The position numbers and the translations under genes are program-made. The notes under the pieces were generated by a model. That model made no database searches. It saw only the letters and a program-made list of their open reading frames with translations, and was not told the DNA's origin. Shown one piece after another: positions 1-7,731 of a stretch of DNA of 7,731 bases (positions within the stretch are counted from its first letter, which is position 1; each line of letters opens with the position of its first letter). This DNA is from Haloquadratum sp. J07HQX50 (GTDB lineage: Archaea; Halobacteriota; Halobacteria; Halobacteriales; Haloferacaceae), in contig KE356562.1 of assembly GCA_000416005.1 (NCBI GenBank), forward strand, positions 1,269,552 through 1,277,282. Reading direction: 5' to 3'.

Positions 1-974
1 TCATGTGTCGGGTGAGATTTAAATCCAGGGTATGATACCCATGAAATTGAGGGATGGTCCTCTAGTACTTCAGCAATTTGGGTTGCGTTCTTGCAGTGTC
101 GCTGCATTCGTAGTCCCAGTGTTTCGATCCCCTGCAATGTCTGCCATGCATCAAAGGGAGACTGTTGATTACCAAGGGACCGCACACCCCGATGACGAGC
201 GACGTTCGCAAAAGCAGCCTCTCCGAAACGAGAGACAAAGTCGATATCGAATGCAGGATTGTTCCCATCGAGTTCATCATATCCACTTCGTCTCCATGGG
301 AATGTTCCGCCATCTACCAAGACACCGCCAACAGTCGTTCCCTTTCCATGCAGCCACTTTGTCGTCGATTCCCAAATAATATCTGCGCCATGCTCAATTG
401 GACGGCATAAGTACGGAGTTGCAAAGGTATTGTCAACCACGACTGGAGTTCGTCGCTCGTGTGCGATGTCCGCAATCGGGGCAAAATCTGGCGTTTTCAA
501 TGATGGATTTGCAACTGTTTCGAGGTGGACAAATGCTGTTTGCTCATCAATAGCATCCTGAAACGCCGTAAGGTCTTCAGTGGAGACTGTCCGCAGTTCA
601 ATTCCGCGGCGTGAGGCCATATTTGTGAAATAGGATGCTGTCCCGCCATACATATCGGTGGAAGCGACGATGTTATCTCCTGCTTGTGCCAGCACGCTGG
701 TTGCTGTATCCAGTGCTGCCATTCCCGATGCTGTCGCGACAGCGGCAACTCCCTGTTCGATCACTGCGAGACGGTTCTCAAGATATCGTGTTGTCGGATT
801 CGAAATTCGGGTGTACACATCATCGGTTCGCTCGAGTGCATAGCGGGCTGCAGCGTCTTCAGCATCGTCGAATGTGTATGATGTAGTTTGATATATTGGA
901 GGTGCGCGGGAGCCAGTTGTCGAGTCCGGTGAGTGTCCAGCGTGCAGACTCTGAGTCAGGAACCCGTTATTCAT
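1..974 (-). CDS. metY: O-acetylhomoserine sulfhydrylase-type PLP enzyme (MetY), 3' part outside window
   Basis: Cytosolic Cys/Met-metabolism PLP enzyme. The family member expected here makes homocysteine from O-acetylhomoserine and sulfide. The frame runs 324 codons from ATG 974 and leaves the left edge without a stop; family length near 430 residues implies about 100 residues are missing. Visible motifs: YTRISNPTT at 54-62 (Tyr and Arg bind the cofactor phosphate of the partner subunit), SGMAA at 83-87, STDMYGG at 105-111 (Tyr109 stacks on PLP), DNTFATPY from Asp181 (contacts the PLP ring nitrogen), and STTKW with the Schiff-base lysine Lys206. The stretch GGTFPWRR, then NPAFDIDF and SRFGEAAF after the lysine, favours sulfhydrylase over cystathionine gamma-synthase. 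An in-frame TAG two codons before ATG 974 fixes the start. The gene upstream on the same strand ends 109 bp away. Cystathionine synthase or lyase activity is the main alternative. Confidence 0.9.
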   Translation of the reverse strand, partial: MNNGFLTQSLHAGHSPDSTTGSRAPPIYQTTSYTFDDAEDAAARYALERTDDVYTRISNPTTRYLENRLAVIEQGVAAVATASGMAALDTATSVLAQAGDNIVASTDMYGGTASYFTNMASRRGIELRTVSTEDLTAFQDAIDEQTAFVHLETVANPSLKTPDFAPIADIAHERRTPVVVDNTFATPYLCRPIEHGADIIWESTTKWLHGKGTTVGGVLVDGGTFPWRRSGYDELDGNNPAFDIDFVSRFGEAAFANVARHRGVRSLGNQQSPFDAWQTLQGIETLGLRMQRHCKNATQIAEVLEDHPSISWVSYPGFKSHPTH

Positions 975-984
975 GTACTACATG
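972..984. promoter_or_regulatory. Perfect 6-1-6 inverted repeat spanning metY start codon
   Basis: CATGTA-C-TACATG is a perfect dyad with a 1-nt spacer. It includes the start codon of the metY-like gene and the predicted transcription start. Its centre (978) is 33 bp, about three helical turns, from the centre of the dyad at 1005-1017 (1011). The two half-site sequences differ, so they need not bind the same protein. In a leaderless message it would be too close to the 5' end to fold into a useful RNA hairpin, so a DNA-level role is more likely than an RNA one. Confidence 0.3.
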
Positions 985-1001
985 CATAATTCTGTCCGAA
1001 C

Positions 1002-1007
1002 TTATAA
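1002..1007 (-). promoter_or_regulatory. TATA box of metY-like gene
   Basis: On the minus strand the sequence reads TTATAA, 28-33 bp upstream of the ATG at 974. That spacing predicts a transcription start only a few bases before the ATG, giving a leaderless or very short-leader message as is common in haloarchaea. No Shine-Dalgarno sequence lies in between, which agrees. It also suggests the gene is transcribed independently of the aminotransferase upstream. Confidence 0.5.
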
Positions 1008-1017
1008 CCGTCGGTTA
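1005..1017. promoter_or_regulatory. Perfect 6-1-6 inverted repeat overlapping TATA/BRE (operator candidate)
   Basis: TAACCG-T-CGGTTA is a perfect dyad with a 1-nt spacer. It overlaps the TATA box at 1002-1007 and covers the position expected for the BRE. A dimeric regulator bound here would block TFB/TBP, so a repressor site is the natural reading, but that function is inferred from position alone. Confidence 0.35.
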
Positions 1018-1083
1018 CGTTGCGGGGCTACCTCTCATGCCGAGTGTTTCCTCATCACCCACAAACATCCGACGTCGTATGGC

Positions 1084-2289
1084 TTAGTCGTCCGCTGATT
1101 GAGCGACAACGACGTCCAACTGATCACGGGCGGCGGCGAGCCCAGCAGTCACATCAACATCGACACCAACATCGGTCAAGGCGTCTCCAACAGCTTCAAT
1201 TCCGCGCAAGATTGCCGTATCTGGTAGACGTCCCATATTGCTAACGCGGAATATCTCTCCTCCAAGATGTGCTTGCCCACCAGAAATGCTTACATTCCGT
1301 TCGCTGACGGCATCAAAGAATGCTGGCGCGTCTTCACCGGTGATTGTCTCAGGAAGCGATACAGCGGTAACAGTGTTCGAGAGCACCGTCAAATCCGCTG
1401 GATTGGCGAACAGCGACAGTCCCATTCGGGTGAATCCTCGTCGGAATGCTTCGGCCTGGTTTCGATGTCGCTGGATCCGGGTAGCCATTGTTTCATCAAC
1501 GATGTCCTCGATGGCTACGGCAAGTGCTCGGAACAGTGGCACTGCACTGGTAAACGGTGTCTGATGAGACTGTGCTTTCCGTAAGTGCCACTCAAGATCT
1601 GAATAGAATGGCGCTATCTCTCCATTCAGTTCATCGATGATATCCTCAGCGACATACATGGCGCTGATTCCTGGCGGTGCAGCCAAGGCCTTCTGAGCGT
1701 CAGTGACGGCGATATCGACGTGCCACGCATCAAGACAGAAGACGTCGCCGCCAATCGATGTGACCCCATCAAGAACGAAGCGAGCGTCATGCTCGGCTGC
1801 AATATGGCCGACACCAGAAGCTGGGTTCAGTAACCCAGTGCTCGTTTCGTTATGAACCATCGTTACGAGGTCGGTTGAGTCAGACACAGCAGCACGCACG
1901 TCCTCTAATGGAATTGAGTCCCCCCACGGCACCGAGACGCGTGTCACCTCAGCGTATCGCTCAGCGATGCGCGCGAACCGTCGACCAAACTTTCCATTGA
2001 TCAACGAAACAACGTTCCCTCCATCACCAACCAGATTTGCAACAGCAGCCTCCATCCCCATCGTTGCTGTGCCGTTGAGGATAAGTGAGGTCCCCCCACC
2101 GGGTGGTTTAGTCGTCTTCTGGTCAACTGTTGACTGCTCAAAGATGTAATCGAGACCGTTCTGTGCGCGCTCATAGATTGCCTCGAATTCCGTGGACCGG
2201 TGTGAAATCATTCGCTCATCCATTGCCGCCGCCACCTCGTCGGTAACGGGCACCGGACCCGGGTTGAGGAGCAAGAAATCCTCGTCCAT
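1084..2289 (-). CDS. Class V PLP-dependent aminotransferase (alanine-glyoxylate / serine-pyruvate type)
   Basis: A 401-residue fold-type I aminotransferase of the class V group that includes alanine-glyoxylate, serine-pyruvate and some archaeal aspartate aminotransferases. It moves an amino group from a small amino acid to a 2-oxo acid in the cytosol; the exact pair cannot be read from sequence. Motifs: LLNPGPVPV at 7-15, the typical N-terminus; GTATMGMEAA at 73-82, cofactor-phosphate loop; HNETSTG at 146-152; Asp174 in LDGVTSIGG, contacting the PLP nitrogen; Lys200 in DAQKAL, the Schiff-base lysine; Arg348 in FRVSNMG, substrate-carboxylate binding. Length is normal and the frame intact. The frame opens further to an ATG at 2364, but family similarity starts at MDEDFLLLNPG, and a TATA-like box lies inside the 25-codon extension, so ATG 2289 was chosen. 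Co-oriented with the metY-like gene. The C-terminal 25 residues look like a small acidic tail. Confidence 0.88.
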   Translation of the reverse strand: MDEDFLLLNPGPVPVTDEVAAAMDERMISHRSTEFEAIYERAQNGLDYIFEQSTVDQKTTKPPGGGTSLILNGTATMGMEAAVANLVGDGGNVVSLINGKFGRRFARIAERYAEVTRVSVPWGDSIPLEDVRAAVSDSTDLVTMVHNETSTGLLNPASGVGHIAAEHDARFVLDGVTSIGGDVFCLDAWHVDIAVTDAQKALAAPPGISAMYVAEDIIDELNGEIAPFYSDLEWHLRKAQSHQTPFTSAVPLFRALAVAIEDIVDETMATRIQRHRNQAEAFRRGFTRMGLSLFANPADLTVLSNTVTAVSLPETITGEDAPAFFDAVSERNVSISGGQAHLGGEIFRVSNMGRLPDTAILRGIEAVGDALTDVGVDVDVTAGLAAARDQLDVVVAQSADD

Positions 2290-2310
2290 ACTCGGAGTTA
2301 TTATGTGTCG

Positions 2311-2316
2311 ATATAA
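2311..2316 (-). promoter_or_regulatory. TATA box of class V aminotransferase gene
   Basis: Minus-strand TTATAT lies 22-27 bp before the ATG at 2289, the geometry of a leaderless haloarchaeal transcript. It sits inside the N-terminal extension implied by the longer ATG 2364 reading, so it argues against that start. Confidence 0.5.
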
Positions 2317-2347
2317 GACATGTGGGTTAGTAGACGGGGCATGTGAG

Positions 2348-2355
2348 CTATACAC
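2348..2355 (+). promoter_or_regulatory. Possible ligA promoter element
   Basis: CTATACAC is the only TATA-like plus-strand sequence in the 111-bp divergent gap. It would place transcription start near 2375-2380, about 20-25 nt before ATG 2401 or about 50 nt before ATG 2428. It is a weak match to the archaeal consensus. Confidence 0.25.
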
Positions 2356-2376
2356 ACTCGTCATCGTAGAGGCTAA

Positions 2377-4518
<2,142 letters not shown>

Positions 4519-4540
4519 CCGTTGAGTATCGTTGAGGAGC

Positions 4541-4571
4541 CTCGTGAGTGCGACGAGCGCTTCGAAGTTTT
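4541..4571 (+). terminator. Possible ligA terminator in convergent gap
   Basis: Starting 23 bp after the ligA stop, CTCGT (4541-4545) pairs with ACGAG (4553-4557) around a 7-nt loop, and a TTTT run follows at 4568-4571. Haloarchaeal termination depends mainly on T-rich tracts, so the T run is the more telling part. The opposing transporter operon has a minus-strand TTTT at 4612-4615, so the two transcripts may overlap slightly. The remainder of 4519-4695 shows nothing recognisable. Confidence 0.3.
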
Positions 4572-4695
4572 AATTACATCGGGTCGAACTGACAATTGTG
4601 CGTGCTGATAGAAAATTGAACAGAAAGCCCACGAGTTGAGTCATCGGAGGATGTTACCACCGTCTTCGATTAGATCAACACCTATCTGCGGGCAT

Positions 4696-5607
4696 TCAAA
4701 GATCAACCTTTTGGAATGAATAGTATCCAAGGATGACTGGAGCGACAGTCCAAACAAGGAGAATCAACACAAGCGCACCTGCACTGAAATACGGTGGAAG
4801 TGAGTCACTGAAGCTTGGAGCAAGCGCTTGTTGTTGTGTGAAATCAGCTGTCACTAATCGTGCTTGCACTGAGTCAAGATATAATTCGGCTGAGAGTGTC
4901 TCATACGCTCGTAATGGATTCAGATACGACAAAAACAGCGTAAGTTCAGCACTTGCCGTGTCTGAGAGACCGCTAAACCCAATCTGGTCAGCACCGGCAT
5001 TGATGATACGAGGAATCCCACGTGTCACCGCCCCCCATAAGACGGCAAACATCAGATAGAGTCCCATCGTCGCAAGCGTTGCTTCACGGTTCGAATTGGC
5101 TAGCGCCGAGATGCCGAGACCAATTGAGCCAAATGCAACGCCAAGCATGAGAGTAAGGAGAATTTGTGGGGCGAACGAGTCGAGCTCAAGTGCCGCACCC
5201 GTGGTGATGAGTACAATAAATGTCACAACAAACCCAACTAACACCGAAGCCGTGACCACAGCACTTCGACCGATGACCTTTCCAACGACAACATCAAGAC
5301 GAGAGTTTGGTAGTGATAGCAGGAGTTTAATCGCTCCAGATTCGCGTTCATCAGTAATCGCCCCATACGAGGTGCTCAGCGCAAAAAATCCCAACACAAG
5401 TCCAACTAAGCCGGTGAATGAGAAGCTAATAAAGCCAAGGTTCACGAAAATACCGAACAAATTCGAGACCGATTCCGCTCCAAGTGGCCCAAAAAAGATC
5501 GCTGCTGTTCCACCAAGGAAGAGTGCAAAAAAGAGGGTTGCACCATGAAGCCAGCGTGACCGAATCGCATCACGGATATCTTTGCGAGCAACAGCCTGCC
5601 ACGTCAT
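4696..5607 (-). CDS. ABC-2 family transporter permease
   Basis: A 303-residue integral membrane protein, the channel subunit paired with the ATPase just upstream. About six transmembrane segments are visible, near residues 22-42, 56-79, 112-138, 147-171, 177-197 and 274-296. A short amphipathic N-terminus (WQAVARKDIRDAIRSRW) precedes the first, as is usual for this family. Between segments 2 and 3 lies the cytoplasmic stretch DERESGAIKLLLSLPNSR (86-103), the part of ABC-2/NosY-like permeases that contacts the ATPase. A long loop, 198-273, separates segments 5 and 6. The start ATG overlaps the ATPase stop codon (ATGA), so translation is probably coupled. No substrate-binding protein is nearby, which fits export rather than uptake. 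Substrate is unknown: lipids, peptides, drugs or copper-maturation cargo occur in relatives, and nothing here discriminates. Confidence 0.88.
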   Translation of the reverse strand: MTWQAVARKDIRDAIRSRWLHGATLFFALFLGGTAAIFFGPLGAESVSNLFGIFVNLGFISFSFTGLVGLVLGFFALSTSYGAITDERESGAIKLLLSLPNSRLDVVVGKVIGRSAVVTASVLVGFVVTFIVLITTGAALELDSFAPQILLTLMLGVAFGSIGLGISALANSNREATLATMGLYLMFAVLWGAVTRGIPRIINAGADQIGFSGLSDTASAELTLFLSYLNPLRAYETLSAELYLDSVQARLVTADFTQQQALAPSFSDSLPPYFSAGALVLILLVWTVAPVILGYYSFQKVDL

Positions 5608-6548
5608 GCAGGTGCCTCCGCACTGTCAGTTGAGTTTGATGTATCATTGGTATACTGTAAGAAAAGATCTTCAAGCGACGTTTCCTCTGTTTCGAAGTCT
5701 GCGATAGTCAGGTTACATTCGTCCAGTTCGGATAGCACCGTGGTTTTTGCGGATGACGTGCAGTTGATAGTGAGTGTTCGGTTATCGACCTGTGTGACAC
5801 TTGATACGCCATCGAGTGACCGAACGGATTCCAGTGCCACTTCTGGTGGGGATGACTCGACAGAAACAGACAGTGTCGTTCCAGTCTCGGTCGCTGCACG
5901 GAGTCCATCGATTGAATCAACCGCAACAAGTTCTCCGCCTCGAAGAATACCAACTCGGTCGCACACAGCCTCAACCTGCTCCAGCACGTGGCTTGAGAAG
6001 AATACGGTCGTCCCAGATGCTGCCTCATCAAGTACGATTTGGCGCATATCATGGGCGCCAGACGGGTCGAGACCAGTTGCTGGTTCATCAAGGACCAGCA
6101 GGTCGGGGTCGCCTACAAGCGCCATTCCAAGTGCTAATCGTTGTTTCATCCCTTTCGAGTAGCCGCCTGCGAGTCGGTCAGCCGCGTCAGAGAGACCAAC
6201 ACGATCAAGCACCTCTGCTGGTGTCTCGTTTCCATCTTTTGATTCGATGGCGAATTCAATGTGCGCTTGACCGCTCAGTCTGTCGTATACGTCAAACCCC
6301 TCGGGTAAGACGCCGGTCTGACGTCGAACTGCGACTGTCTCGGTGTGAGCATCATGACCAAGTGCAGTAACTGTGCCGCTTGTTGGTCGAACAAAGTCTA
6401 ACAGGAGGTTGATTGTTGTTGACTTCCCAGCACCATTCGGCCCAAGAAATCCAAAGATCTCGCCTTCATTGATAGTCAATGAGAGGTTCGACAGGGCAGT
6501 GACAGATCCAAACTGTTTCGTTACCTCGTCGAACTCGATAGCACCCAT
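5604..6548 (-). CDS. ABC transporter ATP-binding protein (ABC-2 exporter type)
   Basis: A 314-residue cytoplasmic ATPase that powers the permease encoded directly downstream. Complete nucleotide-binding domain: Walker A GPNGAGKST at 36-44, Q-loop Gln77 with GVLPEGFDVYDRLSG following, signature YSKGMKQRLALG at 130-141, Walker B LLVLDEP with catalytic Glu155, D-loop GLDP, and H-loop His187 in SSHVLEQVE. A C-terminal domain from about 220 to 300, ending in the ETEETSLEDLFLQY motif seen in ABC-2 ATPases, is followed by a Ser/Thr/Asp-rich acidic tail. The frame opens to an ATG at 6626, but similarity starts at MGAIEFDEVTKQFG and a TATA-like box lies upstream of ATG 6548 within the extension, so the shorter start was chosen. 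First gene of a two-gene operon with a 4-nt overlap. It diverges from uvrC across a 492-bp gap. Function of the pair beyond export is unassigned. Confidence 0.92.
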   Translation of the reverse strand: MGAIEFDEVTKQFGSVTALSNLSLTINEGEIFGFLGPNGAGKSTTINLLLDFVRPTSGTVTALGHDAHTETVAVRRQTGVLPEGFDVYDRLSGQAHIEFAIESKDGNETPAEVLDRVGLSDAADRLAGGYSKGMKQRLALGMALVGDPDLLVLDEPATGLDPSGAHDMRQIVLDEAASGTTVFFSSHVLEQVEAVCDRVGILRGGELVAVDSIDGLRAATETGTTLSVSVESSPPEVALESVRSLDGVSSVTQVDNRTLTINCTSSAKTTVLSELDECNLTIADFETEETSLEDLFLQYTNDTSNSTDSAEAPA

Positions 6549-6573
6549 ATCATCGAATTGGCGAGTCACCTGA

Positions 6574-6580
6574 TTAAAAA
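6574..6580 (-). promoter_or_regulatory. TATA box (with BRE-like CGAAC) of the ABC operon
   Basis: On the minus strand TTTTTAA lies 26-32 bp before ATG 6548 and is preceded directly by CGAAC, close to the haloarchaeal BRE. The spacing predicts a leaderless message beginning at or next to the ATG. It is the best core promoter in the window and supports the shorter ATPase start. Confidence 0.6.
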
Positions 6581-6617
6581 GTTCGGTCAGGTCGATACGT
6601 GGAGCTGGACCCACCAT

Positions 6618-6923
6618 GCAACTCAAGTTGAATCGAGTAAGTGGGTTCGCGTATCAGTCAGTCGCCTGCAGCGTGACATCCTCCCGTGGGTCAAGACGCG
6701 GGCCTCCCAGTTAGGGGTAGCTGAGTATGTCAACTCTGAGCGTCGGGAGTTGAAGATTCGCTGGACAGTCAACCAGTTGGTCTGGAAGCCGTGACTCGTC
6801 GCCAATAATGAGCTTCGAGTGACTCGTTTCACGACTGTTGGCGTGGTCGGCTCCGTTTTTGATTTCGGGTACGAACACCGACTCAACTGCCAGTTCTGCA
6901 TGCGCCCCGGGACGGTGGTGTGA
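6618..6923 (+). pseudogene. Coding-like frame broken by one stop, unidentified remnant
   Basis: Most of the 492-bp gap between the ABC operon and uvrC. One plus frame stays open from 6618 to a TGA at 6921-6923 except for a single TGA at 6792-6794. It has G/C-rich third positions and a protein-like composition, with ILPWVKTRASQLGVAEYVN before the stop and VGVVGSVFDFGYEHR and CQFCM after it. I do not recognise the protein. A minus-strand frame across about 6715-6955 is also open and more acidic (AELAVESVFVPEIKNGADH); it has no ATG and recalls, only weakly, C-terminal tails of haloarchaeal IS200/IS605 TnpB proteins. Either could be the decayed gene, or both could be chance in a stop-poor region. 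An antisense 92-codon ATG frame here also exists and is no better supported. Confidence 0.25.
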
Positions 6924-6940
6924 GAGTGAAATGGTCAGAT

Positions 6941-6960
6941 CTGGTGGCGAAGGTCACCAG
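6941..6960. repeat. Short perfect hairpin upstream of uvrC
   Basis: CTGGTG (6941-6946) pairs with CACCAG (6955-6960) around an 8-nt loop, and one extra G-T wobble closes inwards. It is not followed by a T run on either strand, so it is not a convincing terminator. It could be a regulator site or a remnant of a mobile-element end. It lies about 80 bp before the uvrC start. Confidence 0.3.
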
Positions 6961-6988
6961 TGCTCTACTTGAATCTCTGTAATCGAGG

Positions 6989-6994
6989 TATTAT
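6989..6994 (+). promoter_or_regulatory. Possible uvrC TATA box
   Basis: TATTAT lies 47-52 bp before ATG 7041. It would place transcription start near 7018 and leave a leader of roughly 20-25 nt. No good Shine-Dalgarno sequence sits just before the ATG. This is the best candidate between the hairpin at 6941-6960 and the gene. Confidence 0.3.
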
Positions 6995-7040
6995 CATCTG
7001 GATGACGTCAACCTCAAGCAAGTCGATATCTTAACTCGGT

Positions 7041-7731
7041 ATGATGGATAAGGGTGAACTCCGATCGCGAGCAGCGGAGTTGCCGACCGAATCAGGGGTA
7101 TATCAGTTTCTCGTACACGAGAGTCAGAGCACTGAAATCGTCCTCTATGTTGGCAAGGCACTCGATATTCGTAACAGAGTGCGGTCATATACTGATCCGC
7201 GGAGTGATCGGATTGCGCAGATGATTGACCGTGCTGATGCAATCGATGTGGCAGTAACTGATACTGAGACGCAGGCATTACTTCTGGAGGCAAACCTGAT
7301 CAAGAGACACCAGCCGAAGTACAATGTTCGACTGAAGGATGACAAGTCCTACCCCCTCGTTCAATTGACGAAGCATCCGGTTCCTCGGATTGAAATGACG
7401 CGCGATCCGGATGGAGACGCAGCGGTCTTTGGTCCGTTTACGAATGCGGGACGCGTACAAACTGTCATCAAGGCTCTTAGAGAGGTATATGGACTTCGTG
7501 GCTGCTCAGACCACAAATACAAAAATCGGAAACGGCCGTGTCTTGACCATGAGATGGGACTTTGTAGTGCCCCCTGCACAGGTGAAATTAGCGTCAAGCG
7601 TTATGAGGAGGCTGTCGAAAGCGTCAAGAGATTTTTTGAAGGAGAGACGGGTGTGTTGGCAGAGCCAATCGAGTCTGCGATGGAGGAAGCGACCGCTGCA
7701 ACACAGTTTGAGCGGGCAGCCAATCTGAGAG
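7041..7731 (+). CDS. uvrC: UvrABC excinuclease subunit C, N-terminal part
   Basis: Nuclease subunit of bacterial-type nucleotide excision repair; with UvrA and UvrB it incises DNA on both sides of bulky lesions such as UV photoproducts. The frame gives 230 codons and leaves the right edge without a stop; full-length proteins are near 580-600 residues. The GIY-YIG nuclease domain occupies about 15-97, with GVYQF (19-23), YVGKA (36-40), Tyr36, Arg46, Glu83 in [10 protein letters not shown], and Asn95 in YNVRLKDD. These align with Tyr29, Arg39, Glu76 and Asn88 of the Thermotoga maritima enzyme. Next comes [10 protein letters not shown] (130-139), then the cysteine cluster at 155, 167, 175 and 179 ([15 protein letters not shown] region). 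The UvrB-interacting UVR motif begins near 213-230 and is cut by the edge. An in-frame TAA three codons upstream limits the start to ATG 7041 or ATG 7044. Confidence 0.96.
   Translation, partial: MMDKGELRSRAAELPTESGVYQFLVHESQSTEIVLYVGKALDIRNRVRSYTDPRSDRIAQMIDRADAIDVAVTDTETQALLLEANLIKRHQPKYNVRLKDDKSYPLVQLTKHPVPRIEMTRDPDGDAAVFGPFTNAGRVQTVIKALREVYGLRGCSDHKYKNRKRPCLDHEMGLCSAPCTGEISVKRYEEAVESVKRFFEGETGVLAEPIESAMEEATAATQFERAANLR

Noticed and set aside
967..987. Mini-ORF MHVVHE on the minus strand overlapping the metY start, as a possible leader peptide
   Set aside because: The predicted transcription start lies at or downstream of its ATG, so it is probably not transcribed, and the sequence shows no attenuation structure.
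1066..1081. Near-palindrome around CGACGTCG just after the aminotransferase stop
   Set aside because: Only the central eight bases pair perfectly and no T run follows on the minus strand, so it is neither a clear terminator nor a clear operator.
5096..5548. 150-codon plus-strand frame opposite the permease
   Set aside because: Antisense of a membrane protein, producing a Pro/Ser/Thr-rich translation with no recognisable domain.
5801..6370. 189-codon plus-strand frame opposite the ABC ATPase
   Set aside because: Arg/Gln-rich, not halophile-like, and antisense to conserved Walker and signature motifs.
6619..6630. Inverted repeat CAACT-CA-AGTTG about 70-80 bp before the ABC ATPase start
   Set aside because: Five-base arms are expected by chance at this frequency, and it lies well upstream of the core promoter with no second copy nearby.

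Overview
The window looks like chromosome of a halophilic archaeon (class Halobacteria). The proteins are acidic. The UvrC, NAD-dependent ligase and MetY-type sequences have a haloarchaeal character. Three genes have a TATA-like box about 25-30 bp before the chosen ATG, which suggests leaderless or nearly leaderless transcripts. Base composition is close to half G+C by eye, low for this class, so a low-GC lineage such as Haloquadratum is the best guess. The genus is an inference only.

Layout. 1-974 (minus): the N-terminal three quarters of an O-acetylhomoserine sulfhydrylase-type PLP enzyme, running off the left edge. 975-1083: its promoter, with two perfect 6-1-6 inverted repeats. 1084-2289 (minus): a class V aminotransferase of the alanine-glyoxylate/serine-pyruvate type. 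2290-2400: a divergent promoter region. 2401-4518 (plus): a complete NAD-dependent DNA ligase of bacterial type, ligA. 4519-4695: a short convergent gap with a possible terminator. 4696-6548 (minus): a two-gene ABC-2 transporter operon, ATPase then permease, joined by a 4-nt ATGA overlap. 6549-7040: the only sizeable gap, holding the ATPase promoter, coding-like but broken frames, a hairpin and a possible uvrC promoter. 7041-7731 (plus): the N-terminal 230 codons of UvrC, running off the right edge.

The two PLP enzymes on the left are co-oriented and may both serve amino-acid metabolism (sulfur assimilation into homocysteine; amino-group transfer with small 2-oxo acids), though each seems to have its own promoter. 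ligA and uvrC both act in DNA repair (nick sealing; damage incision) but are separated by the oppositely oriented transporter, so they are neighbours rather than an operon. I found no CRISPR array, tRNA, rRNA, intact mobile element or clearly new multi-gene system. The best leads are the paired dyads at the metY promoter, the decayed 6.6-6.9 kb segment, and start-site corrections for three genes.
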